Shown here piece by piece: positions 43,644 through 52,643 of a stretch of DNA of 54,919 bases; positions within the stretch are counted from its first letter, which is position 1, and each line of letters starts with the position of its first letter. Under the pieces are notes generated by a model. That model did no database searches. It had not been told where the DNA came from and saw only the letters and a list, made by a program, of their open reading frames with translations. Location of the stretch: the NCBI GenBank assembly GCA_025358305.1, contig JANYJZ010000026.1:1-54919 (forward strand), written 5' to 3'. The position numbers and the translations under genes are program-made. The stretch is from Ignavibacteriota bacterium (lineage in GTDB: Bacteria > Bacteroidota > Ignavibacteria > UBA10030 > SZUA-254).

Positions 43644-46063
43644 CCCTCGAGCGCTCCGAGGATGCGGTCAAGCTGGTCGTCGCTGTCGACGAGGACCAAT
43701 CGGGCCTTGCTGCCGTCGAACGGTCCGACGATGCCGGCGGATTCCAGCTCGTCGACGAGCCGGGCAGCCCGAGAATAGCCGACCTTCAGCCTCCGCTGGA
43801 GGAGGGAGACCGAGCCCTGCTGGTGCCGCACGATGAGCCGGGCGGCCTCCTCGAAGAACTCGTCCCGTTCGTTCGCCGCGCCCCGCATGCCGGCGCGCTT
43901 CTTTTCGAGGATGGACGGAAGCTGGAACGGGCGGCTGTATCCCTTCTGTTTGGCGATGTGTTCCGTGAGGCGTTCGACCTCGTCGGTGGAGATGAACGCG
44001 TTCTGGATCCGGGATGGCTTCGGGCTGCCCGACGGAAGGAAGAGCATGTCGCCATTCCCGAGGAGCTGGTCGGCGCCGTTCATGTCGAGGATCGTCCTCG
44101 AATCGGTCTTGGAGGCGACCTGGTAGGCGATCCTCGCGGGGAAGTTCGCCTTGATGACGCCAGTGATGACGTCCACCGAGGGGCGCTGGGTCGCGAGAAT
44201 GAGATGGATGCCGACGGCACGGGCAAGCTGTGCGAGCCGGGCGATGGGCTCCTCCACCTCCCGGGCGGCGGTCATCATGAGATCTGCGAGCTCGTCGATC
44301 ACGACCACGAGATACGGCATCTTCCTGTGCACGATGGTCTCAGAGTTCTTCAGTCGTCCAGAGATTAAACGCTCATTATAGTCCTGAATGTTCCGCACCC
44401 CCGCGGCCGCAAGCCGGTCGTAGCGCTTTTCCATCTCCAATTCGACGCTCTTGAGTATGGAAACGGCGTTTTCGGGGGTCGTGATGATCTCCTCGTCGAG
44501 ATCGGGCGACACCGCCAGAAAATGGTACTTCAATTTCGCATAGGGCGTCAGTTCGATCTTCTTCGGGTCGATGATGATGAACTTGACGTCTGACGGATGG
44601 AGGCGGTAGAGAAGCCCAGCGAGAAGAGTATTGATGCCGACGCTCTTGCCCGAACCCGTGGCCCCCGCGATGAGGAGATGCGGCATCTTCGTCAGGTCGT
44701 CGATGAGCGCCTCTCCGGAAATGGTCTTGCCGAGTGCGACGGGCAGGAATGATTTCGACTCCCGGAATTTCGCCGAATTGAGAATGCTCCGGATGTAGAC
44801 CATCGACGGGTTCTTGTTGGGGATCTCCACGCCGACGGCGCTCTTCCCGGGAATGGGGGCGATGATCCGGATGCCTCTCGCCGCCAGGGCGAGGGCGAGG
44901 TCGTCTGCGAGCGCGACGATCCTGCTGATCTTCACGCCGGAAGCGGGAACGAGCTCGTAGAGCGTGATGACGGGCCCGGGCATGACGCTGACGCTCTCGA
45001 TCTCGACGCCGAAGCGTGCGAGCTTCGTCCGGACGAGTTCGGCGTTCGCCTTGAGTTCCGCGTCGTCGACCGTGTCGGTCTGCCGGGGCGGATCAAGAAG
45101 CTCAACGGACGGGAACACGTAATCGATCTCTTCGACCTCCGCCTCGGCCGATTCCACCGGTTCGGTCGGGGGGCGGTCTGGGAGGGGCGCAGAGGCCTTG
45201 CGCGCAGGGGTGAACGCCGGCATCGGTCGGTCGTCCCCTTCACCTTGCTCCTCTTCCAGCGGGTCGATCCCGTCCTCCAAGGGGCGTACGATCACGTCGG
45301 GCCGCCGCACGGGTTCTTCCTCTTCCGACTCCTCTTCTTCCTGTGCGTCGCGGACATCCACCCCGTCCTCATCCTCCGGCGTGGAGATCGTGACGCGTTC
45401 CTGGCGGCGCGCATACCATTCCATGAGCTGCGCCCAGAGATGGCTTGCGCGCTCGAGCGACTTATGGATGTCGAGATCGATCGCAAGAATAACGGTGATG
45501 AAGAGCGAGGCGAGGACGACGATGGATGCTCCCACCGAGCCGAGGAGCCTGGTCATGACGTCTGCACAGAACGCACCGACGCTGCCGCTCCACTCTTTGT
45601 CGATGTCCCCGACGACCCGGTTCGCGACGCCGAACGCTGTCGACAGGAGGAGACCCACGATGATGGAATAATTCGTGAACGTGAGGGGCTTCCGGACCTC
45701 CTTCTTCGTCAGGATGATCCATCCCCACATGAGCATGAGACACGGGAACAGGATCGAGGCGTAGCCGATCGTATCATTGACGAACACGTCCGAGATGAGG
45801 GCGCCGAGGAGGCCGAACCGGTTATGGATCTCTCCCGTGATCGCCTTGACATGGGCGTCGAAGGGAAGGCGGAAGACGTCCAGGAATGTGACCTTGTCGA
45901 GGACCGGTTCGTCGGCTCGCGCGTAGGCCAAGATCCCGAGGAGGATGAGGAATCCCGAGACCATCATGACGATCGTGGCGATCTGCTTGCGTCGGTCGCT
46001 CGTCCTGCGGGACTGCGCCTTCTTCGAAGGCGCGTTCGGTGTATTCTTTATTTTTTCGGCCAT
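43640..46063 (-). CDS. ftsK: DNA translocase FtsK/SpoIIIE
   Basis: An 807-residue FtsK. Four transmembrane helices lie in residues 29-196; an acidic linker (about 228-330, with EEEESEEEE) follows; then the alpha/beta motor with Walker A GATGSGKS (467-474) and VVVIDELADLMM Walker B. The C-terminal gamma winged helix (YSRAARLVDELESAGIVGP) reads the KOPS polarity sites. It pumps chromosomal DNA through the septum and activates XerCD at dif. Confidence 0.96.
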   Translation of the reverse strand: MAEKIKNTPNAPSKKAQSRRTSDRRKQIATIVMMVSGFLILLGILAYARADEPVLDKVTFLDVFRLPFDAHVKAITGEIHNRFGLLGALISDVFVNDTIGYASILFPCLMLMWGWIILTKKEVRKPLTFTNYSIIVGLLLSTAFGVANRVVGDIDKEWSGSVGAFCADVMTRLLGSVGASIVVLASLFITVILAIDLDIHKSLERASHLWAQLMEWYARRQERVTISTPEDEDGVDVRDAQEEEESEEEEPVRRPDVIVRPLEDGIDPLEEEQGEGDDRPMPAFTPARKASAPLPDRPPTEPVESAEAEVEEIDYVFPSVELLDPPRQTDTVDDAELKANAELVRTKLARFGVEIESVSVMPGPVITLYELVPASGVKISRIVALADDLALALAARGIRIIAPIPGKSAVGVEIPNKNPSMVYIRSILNSAKFRESKSFLPVALGKTISGEALIDDLTKMPHLLIAGATGSGKSVGINTLLAGLLYRLHPSDVKFIIIDPKKIELTPYAKLKYHFLAVSPDLDEEIITTPENAVSILKSVELEMEKRYDRLAAAGVRNIQDYNERLISGRLKNSETIVHRKMPYLVVVIDELADLMMTAAREVEEPIARLAQLARAVGIHLILATQRPSVDVITGVIKANFPARIAYQVASKTDSRTILDMNGADQLLGNGDMLFLPSGSPKPSRIQNAFISTDEVERLTEHIAKQKGYSRPFQLPSILEKKRAGMRGAANERDEFFEEAARLIVRHQQGSVSLLQRRLKVGYSRAARLVDELESAGIVGPFDGSKARLVLVDSDDQLDRILGALEG

Positions 46064-46081
46064 GCGGGAGAAAACGACCCG

Positions 46082-46840
46082 TTAAAGTTTCGGATTCTCT
46101 TTGGACGCACGAATGACGTTGCCGGAAAGGAGAGGAAGAACGGGGATCGAGTCGACCGCGGCGCAGGTCTTGAGGTCGTCTCCGAGCCCGATCTCGGTCA
46201 GAAATTTCCCGTGTGCGGACTGCCGGAGCATCTTCAGGACGGCCTTGCCGACCGACTTTTCCAGCGCCATGGCGGCCAGCGCGGAATCGTCCGGCAGGAC
46301 CTCCATCTTGGTGGCATGTTCGAACGCCGCGATGATCTTCCCGGCGCAGACTGCGTCTTCGATGCAGAACTTGTTGTCCTGGCCCGCACAGATGAGAGTG
46401 AAATCGCTCTCGAGCCTCACGAGCATGTCGACCACGCTCGTCAGGTTCACGAATCCGGCGATGAGGAGGTTCTTGGCGTAGCGGCCCTTCACCATCGCCG
46501 CCGAGCCGTTCGTCGTGAGGAAGATGATGGATTTGCCGTCGACCGCCTCGCGGACGTATTCCGCGGGGGAATTGCCGAGGTTGAACCCCTCGATCATCTT
46601 GCCGTTGCGTTCCCCTCCGCGCAGGGTGACGTCGCCGTAGAGACTGCTCGAGATCTTCACGGCGCTCTCGATGTTGCTCACGGGGATGATCTCTTTAGCG
46701 CCGTTCTGGAGCGCCATCGCGATCGTCGTGGATGCCCGGAGGACGTCGATGACGACGACGGTCTTATCGTTGAGTGACATCTCCTCGATCTGCCACGGAG
46801 CGAAATTGACGCTTACTTGTATCGGTGACTTCTTGTCCAT
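46082..46840 (-). CDS. comB: 2-phosphosulfolactate phosphatase-like protein (ComB)
   Basis: A 252-residue ComB-family protein. Marks: TVVVIDVLRASTTIAMAL near residue 30, GGERNGKMIEGFNLGNSP, IFLTTNGSAAM and the CAGQDNKFCIEDAVCAG segment. In archaea ComB removes phosphate from 2-phosphosulfolactate in coenzyme M synthesis; many bacteria without coenzyme M carry it, where the true substrate is uncertain. It is 18 bp from ftsK and 3 bp from gcvT. Confidence 0.88.
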   Translation of the reverse strand: MDKKSPIQVSVNFAPWQIEEMSLNDKTVVVIDVLRASTTIAMALQNGAKEIIPVSNIESAVKISSSLYGDVTLRGGERNGKMIEGFNLGNSPAEYVREAVDGKSIIFLTTNGSAAMVKGRYAKNLLIAGFVNLTSVVDMLVRLESDFTLICAGQDNKFCIEDAVCAGKIIAAFEHATKMEVLPDDSALAAMALEKSVGKAVLKMLRQSAHGKFLTEIGLGDDLKTCAAVDSIPVLPLLSGNVIRASKENPKL

Positions 46841-46843
46841 GGT

Positions 46844-47932
46844 TCAGCGTTCGAGAAATGGGAGTTTGACGACATGTGCCGGGGCGTCCGACTGCCGGAT
46901 GCGGATGTGGACCGGTGTTCCGAGCGCGGACGCGGAGAACTCGACATATCCCATCCCGATCCCCTTCTCTAGCATCGGGGAGATCGTGCCGCTGGTGACG
47001 GCGCCGATCGCACGGCCGTCGGAACGGATCTCGTACCCGTGCCGGGGGAACGCCTTCGGTTCGTCGAGCGTGAATCCGACAAGTTTGCGCGTGAGCCCGT
47101 CCGCCTTGGCCTTGAGGAGCGCTCCGCGGCCAACGAAATCCCCCTTGTCGAGCTTCGTGATCCAGCCGAGGCCGGCTTCCAAGGGGTTCGTCGTCTGATC
47201 GATGTCGTTCCCGTAGAGGCAGAATCCCATCTCGAGCCGAAGCGTGTCGCGGGCACCGAGACCGACGGGCTTCACGCCGAATTCCTTCCCCGCCTCCATG
47301 ACGGCGTTCCAGACGGACGCGCCGACGGATGCGGAAGAATCGAAATAGAGCTCAAAACCGAGTTCGCCGGTGTACCCCGTCCGCGACAAAAGCATCGGCG
47401 TGCCGGCAAGCGTGGCGCGGATCGACGTGTAGTACGGCATCGAGGCGAGGTCGCTACTTGTAAGTTTCTTGAGAGTGGCGAGGGACTTCGGCCCCTGGAC
47501 GGCGAGGAGCGACGTGCGGTCGCTCGCGTCAGTGATCTGGACGTCGAGCCCCGCGGTGTTGGCGCGCATCCAGGCGATGTCCTTCTCCATGTTCGAGGCA
47601 TTGACGACGGTGAGATAATGGTCGCCGCAATGGTAGACGAGGAGGTCGTCGACGATGCCTCCGGCTTCGAACGTCATGGAGGAATACTGCACCTTCCCGT
47701 CGGCAAGCTTCGCGACGTCGTTCGTCGTCACCCGCTGGAGGAATGCGAGGGCATCGTGGCCGCGGATCTCGAACTCTCCCATATGGGAGACGTCGAAGAT
47801 CCCCACGCCCTGCCGCACCGCTTTGTGCTCTTCGATAATGCTCGTGTAGAGGACCGGCATTTCGTAGCCGCCGAACTCCACGAGCTTCGCGCCGAGCTGC
47901 TGGTGCAGGGGGTAGAACGCTGTGCGCTTCAT
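46844..47932 (-). CDS. gcvT: Glycine cleavage system T protein (aminomethyltransferase)
   Basis: A 362-residue GcvT, which transfers the methylene group from the aminomethyl-lipoyl H protein to tetrahydrofolate. Marks: FGGYEMPVLYTSIIEEHKAVR, GIFDVSHMGEFEIRG with the catalytic Asp region, and RTGYTGELGFELYFD. gcvH and gcvP are not nearby. It could use glycine made by the Tdh-Kbl pair encoded elsewhere in the window. It follows fsa by 4 bp. Confidence 0.95.
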   Translation of the reverse strand: MKRTAFYPLHQQLGAKLVEFGGYEMPVLYTSIIEEHKAVRQGVGIFDVSHMGEFEIRGHDALAFLQRVTTNDVAKLADGKVQYSSMTFEAGGIVDDLLVYHCGDHYLTVVNASNMEKDIAWMRANTAGLDVQITDASDRTSLLAVQGPKSLATLKKLTSSDLASMPYYTSIRATLAGTPMLLSRTGYTGELGFELYFDSSASVGASVWNAVMEAGKEFGVKPVGLGARDTLRLEMGFCLYGNDIDQTTNPLEAGLGWITKLDKGDFVGRGALLKAKADGLTRKLVGFTLDEPKAFPRHGYEIRSDGRAIGAVTSGTISPMLEKGIGMGYVEFSASALGTPVHIRIRQSDAPAHVVKLPFLER

Positions 47933-47936
47933 CTGT

Positions 47937-48581
47937 TCACTTCTGCGATTTCTTCCAGTCGGAGAGGAATCGTTCGAGTCCGAGATCGGTCAGCGGATGC
48001 TTGATGAGTTGGGTGATGACGCTGAACGGCATGGTGCCGATGTGGGCTCCCATCATCGCCGAATCGACGACGTGCATCGGATGGCGGATGCTCGCGACGA
48101 GGACCTGCGTGTCGAACTCGTAATTGTCGTAGATCGTGAGGATCTGCTGAATGAGCCCCATGCCGTCGGAACTGATGTCGTCGAGCCGGCCGACGAACGG
48201 GCTGATGATATACGCCCCCGCCTTCGCGGCCAAGAGCGCTTGGGTCGGCGAGAAGCACAACGTGACGTTCGTCCGGATGCCTTCGGCCGCGAATGTCCGG
48301 ACCGCCTTGAGTCCGTCTTTCGTCAAGGGGACCTTGACGACGATCTTCGCGTCGATCTTTGCGAGGTCCCTTCCTTCCCGGAGCATCCCTTCGGTGTCTG
48401 TCGCGACCACCTCGGCGCTGATGTCGCCGTCGACGAGTTTGCAGATCTCCTTCAGGAGGGGCTTGAACTCCAGACCCTCCTTAGCCACCAGGCTGGGATT
48501 CGTCGTGACGCCGTCGAGCAAGCCCATGCTGGCCGCTTCCTTGATTTCCGCGAGGTTGGCGGTATCGATAAAGATCTTCAT
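47937..48581 (-). CDS. fsa: Transaldolase/fructose-6-phosphate aldolase-like protein
   Basis: A 214-residue short transaldolase of the FSA/TalC group. The Schiff-base Lys is K83 in IVVKVPLT; the N-terminal [16 protein letters not shown] and [12 protein letters not shown] are typical, as is the C-terminal ATIRHP-like [10 protein letters not shown]. Transaldolase and aldolase activities cannot be separated by these motifs. It lies between rng and gcvT. Confidence 0.92.
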   Translation of the reverse strand: MKIFIDTANLAEIKEAASMGLLDGVTTNPSLVAKEGLEFKPLLKEICKLVDGDISAEVVATDTEGMLREGRDLAKIDAKIVVKVPLTKDGLKAVRTFAAEGIRTNVTLCFSPTQALLAAKAGAYIISPFVGRLDDISSDGMGLIQQILTIYDNYEFDTQVLVASIRHPMHVVDSAMMGAHIGTMPFSVITQLIKHPLTDLGLERFLSDWKKSQK

Positions 48582-48603
48582 GTTCGGTCCTTCAGTATGT
48601 GCG

Positions 48604-50289
48604 TTACGAGATGTACTGCTGCGTGATGTCCTTGTCCTGCTTCACGGAGTAGAAATGGAACTCCGAGGCGGTAAGCTTCGGGTCCTCGATCATCTTGATG
48701 AAGACGCGCGACCGGAACTGGATCTTCACCAGGCGGCTGATGCTCCCCTCCTTGAGATAGACAGCGACGCTCGGATGGAGCGTCAGGGTGAGGCGCAGCT
48801 CCCCGGATTCCGACTTGAACCGGCGGATCCAACGTTCGATCTGGTTCACGATGCTCGATTTGGACTGGACGAGACCGCCGCCGCCGCAGACCGGGCAGGG
48901 CTCGCTGAAGCTGTGGAGGATGTTCTGCCGAATGCGCTGTCGGGTGATCTGGACGAGTCCGATCTCCGTCATCGGGAGAATCGTCACCTTCGCGCGGTCC
49001 CGCCGGAACTCCTTCCGAAGCTCGTCGTAGACCTTCTTGCGGTTCCGCTCGTCGTCGAGGTCGATGAAGTCGATGACGATGATGCCGCCGAGGTCGCGCA
49101 GCCGGATCTGCCGGGACACCTCGCGCGCCGCCTCGAGGTTCGTCCGGAGGGAATTGAGCTCTTGCTCGCGCTTCGCGGCGTACCGGCCGCTGTTGACGTC
49201 GATGACGGCCATCGCTTCGGTCTGCTCTATGATGACGTACCCGCCGCTCTTCATCCAGACCTTGCGGCTGAGGCAGGTGGCGATCTCCTTTTCGATGCCG
49301 TATGCATCGAAGACCGGCTCACGGTCCTTGTAGAGTTCGATCTTGTCGAGAAGCTGGGGCGTGTTCATATTGACGTATGCCCGGATCTCCTTGAAGAGCT
49401 TCTTTGAATCGACGACGACGCGTTCTACCGCGTCCGTGAACAGGTCGCGGATGACGCTCGACGTCGTCGCCATGTCCTTGTAGAGAACGGTGGGCGGCGC
49501 TTCCGTCTTCAGGCTCTTCTCGATCTCGCGCCACGTCGCGATGAGGCCCTCGAGATCGGCCTTGATCGCCGATTCCTCTTTCTCCTGGGCTACCGTCCGG
49601 ACGATGACACCGAATCCTTGGGGGAGGATGCTGCGGACGATGCGGCGCAATCGGCGCTTCTCCTTGAAGTTCGTCATCTTCTTCGAGATGCCGATCTTGC
49701 CGTCGAACGGCAGCAGGACGAGGAAACGGCCCGGGAGGGAGACCTCGGAGGTCACGCGGACCCCCTTCTTGCCCACGGGCTCCTTCGTGATCTGAACGAT
49801 GATCTCCTGGCCGCGCTTGAGGTCGGGGAGGGAATCGCGCCACTTGCTGTCGCGCGTATTGCGGGACGGTGCGGCGGGTGCGGCCGCCGGAGCGGACTGC
49901 GCTGGCGCCTGAACGGGGGGTGCTGCGACGGTCGTGGCGGAACCGTGTCGGGAAGCGGCTGCTTCTGAGGATTCGCCCGAAGACGATGATTCTTCGTCAT
50001 CCCCGTCCTCGGTGTCGACGTCGGAATCCTCGTCGCCGATCAAGGAGGAGTACTCGCCGAGGGTGCTGCCGATATCGGAGAAATGGAGGAAAGCGTCCTG
50101 CTTCAATCCCAGGTCGATGAACGCCGCCCGGATGCCGGGCATGACCTTTGCAACTTTCCCCAGGTAAATATCGCCGACCATGCGCTCTTTTTCGGGGGTT
50201 TCGACATAGAGCTCGGCCAACCGCTTGTCTTCAGTGATCGCAATCCGAATTTCGTTTGCGGTCTCGTTGATGATAATTTCTTTTCTCAT
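48604..50289 (-). CDS. rng: Ribonuclease E/G
   Basis: A 561-residue RNase G-type endonuclease that cuts AU-rich single-stranded RNA in rRNA maturation and mRNA decay. It opens [18 protein letters not shown] with an S1 domain at about 38-215; this is interrupted at about 84-148 by a Ser/Asp/Glu-rich then Ala/Pro-rich insert. The catalytic part has [14 protein letters not shown] with the Mg-binding Asp residues, and the Zn-link CPVCGGGG follows. I chose ATG 50289 at the family start; the frame is open to 50391 within the leader. Confidence 0.95.
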   Translation of the reverse strand: MRKEIIINETANEIRIAITEDKRLAELYVETPEKERMVGDIYLGKVAKVMPGIRAAFIDLGLKQDAFLHFSDIGSTLGEYSSLIGDEDSDVDTEDGDDEESSSSGESSEAAASRHGSATTVAAPPVQAPAQSAPAAAPAAPSRNTRDSKWRDSLPDLKRGQEIIVQITKEPVGKKGVRVTSEVSLPGRFLVLLPFDGKIGISKKMTNFKEKRRLRRIVRSILPQGFGVIVRTVAQEKEESAIKADLEGLIATWREIEKSLKTEAPPTVLYKDMATTSSVIRDLFTDAVERVVVDSKKLFKEIRAYVNMNTPQLLDKIELYKDREPVFDAYGIEKEIATCLSRKVWMKSGGYVIIEQTEAMAVIDVNSGRYAAKREQELNSLRTNLEAAREVSRQIRLRDLGGIIVIDFIDLDDERNRKKVYDELRKEFRRDRAKVTILPMTEIGLVQITRQRIRQNILHSFSEPCPVCGGGGLVQSKSSIVNQIERWIRRFKSESGELRLTLTLHPSVAVYLKEGSISRLVKIQFRSRVFIKMIEDPKLTASEFHFYSVKQDKDITQQYIS

Positions 50290-50563
50290 AGCTACTACTT
50301 CGTTCCTTTGAACCCTCCATGGATAGATGCACGCTGGGTGGTCTGGATCCGGGGTTCTGATGGTGGGATGCGAGGCTGCAACGCCGCCCAAGGCTCAAAG
50401 CCGGGGCGAAGTCAGGGAACGAAGTGGGCAAATTTCCTCGGTGAGGAGAAAACACTTGAGCGCATACTGCACCCAGCATCGTTAACCACAGACCTGTTGC
50501 GAAATGAATTAACATGAAAAACACTCTCGTTTATCGACTTTTCATCGAAATTAAAGCACTTTC
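50290..50563 (-). promoter_or_regulatory. Long 5' leader of rng
   Basis: About 270 nt separate the predicted start (near 50563) from ATG 50289. No conserved protein is encoded: an open 97-codon frame (50231-50524) overlaps the rng start and looks spurious. The leader has several GC-rich inverted segments. E. coli rne mRNA is autoregulated through its long leader, so a similar role is likely but unproven. Confidence 0.45.
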
Positions 50564-50567
50564 GCTT

Positions 50568-50598
50568 GAATTATAATGAATTTTCTCATGTGTTGCAA
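50568..50598 (-). promoter_or_regulatory. rng promoter, TTG-N20-TATAATTC
   Basis: Minus strand: TTG (50598-50596), 20-base spacer, TATAATTC (50575-50568). It departs from TAnnTT at one base but has the exact spacing. Confidence 0.55.
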
Positions 50599-50663
50599 GG
50601 GGTACCGCCCTTTTGGGGAGAACGCGAACGGAGGGCCGTGACGGGAGGAGACGCAGAAATAAA

Positions 50664-50765
50664 GGGGCCAAGCACGACCGTGTCACACGAACAAAATTTC
50701 CTACCGTTGCTTCCTTCCGGACCTGGCGGGGTTCGGAGATCGTTCGTTGCACGGGACTTGGCCCC
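50664..50765 (-). ncRNA. ffs: Signal recognition particle RNA, small bacterial type
   Basis: The minus strand carries the invariant SRP domain IV core AGGTCCGGAAGGAAGCA, with the GGAA tetraloop and internal loops that bind Ffh. The ends GGGGCCAAG and CTTGGCCCC are perfectly complementary (50765-50757 with 50672-50664), closing a 102-nt rod like 4.5S RNA. With Ffh it targets nascent membrane proteins. A TTTATTT stretch follows the closing helix and can act as terminator. Confidence 0.95.
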
Positions 50766-50769
50766 AAAG

Positions 50770-50800
50770 TCAAGATACCGACTCGGCACCGAAAAAACAA
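50770..50800 (-). promoter_or_regulatory. SRP RNA promoter, TTG-N20-TATCTTGA
   Basis: Minus strand: TTG (50800-50798), 20-base spacer, TATCTTGA (50777-50770). The RNA's first G is 4 bases further on, the spacing expected for +1. Because the RNA end is fixed by its helix, this gives an independent check on the promoter model. Confidence 0.75.
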
Positions 50801-50817
50801 GTCCTCCCCCCCGAGCA

Positions 50818-51186
50818 TCACATCGCGATCACCCGTTCAATGGCGGCAAGAAGCACATTGAGGTCGTACGGCTTTGTCAAATAGTCGTTTGCGCCGAGCT
50901 TCACCGATTCGATGGCCACCGACAGGTCGTCCACAGCGGTGAGCATGATCACCCGCGAGGTGAGGTTCTCCGCGCGGACGAATTTCAGCACCTCCATGCC
51001 GTTCACCCGAGGCATGCGCACGTCCAAGAGGATAATGGCGAATTTCCTGTTCTTCAAGAGGTTGATCGCGGTATCCCCGTCGTCCGCAGTCTCCACTTCG
51101 TACCCTTCGGACACGAGTTGGTTCTTCACGAGCGTGCGGAGCGCGGCCTCATCATCGACATACAGAATGGTTACCGGTGATGCCAT
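50818..51186 (-). CDS. Single-domain response regulator in the glycan operon
   Basis: A 122-residue receiver domain without output domain. D11-D12 form the acidic pocket, D55 (LLDVRMP) accepts phosphate, T83 is the switch residue and K105 (TKP) is conserved. It lies 44 bp downstream of the NfrB-like glycosyltransferase on the same strand, the last gene of that operon. I infer that it regulates the synthase or its export by contact when phosphorylated; a cognate kinase is not in the window. Confidence 0.9.
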   Translation of the reverse strand: MASPVTILYVDDEAALRTLVKNQLVSEGYEVETADDGDTAINLLKNRKFAIILLDVRMPRVNGMEVLKFVRAENLTSRVIMLTAVDDLSVAIESVKLGANDYLTKPYDLNVLLAAIERVIAM

Positions 51187-51230
51187 GCGTCAGTCTCTCC
51201 TTTGAATCGGGTTGAGGATGATGCGCGCCG

Positions 51231-52640
51231 TCATTTGTGGAGGTGCTCCGTTGACGTCGGGAACGTGTGCGGGGTCTTTTCCCACAGGAGCTCCTTGTTC
51301 TTGATCGCCGCGCGCGTGAATTGGAACAGCGCCCGTCCCGTGGCGCTGAAATTGATGACATTCGAGATCGGCAGCCGGAACATGCTGAGGAACGCCGCCC
51401 ACCAGCCGTACACCCGGCGCACGGAGATGACCCGGTGGAGGATGCGCCAGAGCATGAGCACGCTGTCGATGACGACGAGGTCCCACAGAATGGTCCCCCT
51501 CGAGACGATCGGCGGGAGCTGCTGGTACGCCGCAAAACCGTACCGAACCGCCTCGTACGCCATGAGGTACGAGATGACGATGTAGGCGAAGAAGTTGATC
51601 GTGTTCGCGATGATCGCTTTCCGGTCGCGGTAGAGGATGAAGCGGAACCGGCCGTCCCCCTTCCACCCGACGGTCTTCCAGGACTGAAGGCAGATCCCGG
51701 TGATCCAACGGCTCTTCTGGCGGATGGAGGATCTCATCGTGTGCGGGAAGTACCCTTTCGTCCCGCAGTCGATGCCAAAGGGCTTGTACGCGAACAGGAG
51801 GTTCGCCTTACCGAGCGCGAGACGGAGCGCAAGGTCGTAGTCCTCCGTCAGCGAATTCGCCCGGAAGATGTTTTTGGCGTACGACGTGCCGATGAACTCG
51901 ATGAGCCACCGGTTGAACCCCGTCCCGACCCCGGCGGACGGGACGAATCCGCTGAAGTATTGCCGGACAAGGACGTCCTTCGTGTGGTTCTCGGCGAACT
52001 CGTCGGAGTACGTCCAGTGGACGAGCTGCGTGTGACTCGTGTGGAGCGGATAGACGGGCATCTGCACCATGTCGTATTCGGGGATGAACACGTTGTGGAG
52101 CTTCAGCGACATGGGATGGATCACGTCCTCGGAATCGTGCATGAGAATGATGTCGTACCGGACGCCGGTGCGGTTCTCCCACCGGAGCATCCCCTCGTGG
52201 ATCTGGTTGAGGTTGTCGGCCTTCGTCGTGGGGCCGGGGTTCATCGAGACCACGGCATGGACGTTCGGGAACTGGCGGCTCACCTCCTCCACCTTCAAGA
52301 TGGTGTCCGGATCATTCGGATAGACGCCAACGAAGATATCGTAGTTCTTGTACTGGATGGTGCGGACGGAATTGTAGAGCATCTTGTCGATGACGTCGAA
52401 CTCCTGCCACGCAGGGATATAGATCGCGATCGGCTTCTCCGGGATCTGGTGGATCCTCTCCGGGGAATCGTACCGGAACTTGTTGAACTTCTTGCGCGCG
52501 AAGAGGTGGTGGAACCAGTAGTACATGTCGACAAACACGTCGTCGAGCCCGCTCAGAAAGAGAAAGGTCGCAACGACAAAGGTCGCGACGTAGAGGAACG
52601 CATACGATGAGCGGAAGAGCTCTATGATCCACTGTACCAT
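51231..52640 (-). CDS. NfrB-like family 2 processive glycosyltransferase
   Basis: A 469-residue inner-membrane GT2 enzyme resembling E. coli NfrB along its first two thirds: FLSGLDDVFVDMYYW at 28-42, IFVGVYPNDPDT at 102-113, GPTTKADNLN at 136-145, MHDSEDVIHPM at 167-177, SLTEDYD at 263-269 and the processive QxxRW motif as Q308-R311-W312. Helices lie at about 10-30 and in the C-terminal part (about 330-430). It ends at WEKTPHTFPT, where NfrB continues with an MshEN/GspE-N domain that binds cyclic di-GMP; that domain is missing. It would polymerise an amino-sugar-like glycan and thread it to the periplasm. Confidence 0.85.
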   Translation of the reverse strand: MVQWIIELFRSSYAFLYVATFVVATFLFLSGLDDVFVDMYYWFHHLFARKKFNKFRYDSPERIHQIPEKPIAIYIPAWQEFDVIDKMLYNSVRTIQYKNYDIFVGVYPNDPDTILKVEEVSRQFPNVHAVVSMNPGPTTKADNLNQIHEGMLRWENRTGVRYDIILMHDSEDVIHPMSLKLHNVFIPEYDMVQMPVYPLHTSHTQLVHWTYSDEFAENHTKDVLVRQYFSGFVPSAGVGTGFNRWLIEFIGTSYAKNIFRANSLTEDYDLALRLALGKANLLFAYKPFGIDCGTKGYFPHTMRSSIRQKSRWITGICLQSWKTVGWKGDGRFRFILYRDRKAIIANTINFFAYIVISYLMAYEAVRYGFAAYQQLPPIVSRGTILWDLVVIDSVLMLWRILHRVISVRRVYGWWAAFLSMFRLPISNVINFSATGRALFQFTRAAIKNKELLWEKTPHTFPTSTEHLHK

Positions 52641-52643
52641 GGC

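Noticed and set aside
47933-47936. Glycine riboswitch before gcvT
   Set aside because: Only 4 bp separate fsa and gcvT, leaving no room for a riboswitch.
50231-50524. 97-codon minus-strand ORF with a signal-peptide-like start upstream of rng
   Set aside because: It overlaps the rng start in another frame, has no ribosome site, and its C-terminal half is low-complexity; better explained as leader RNA.
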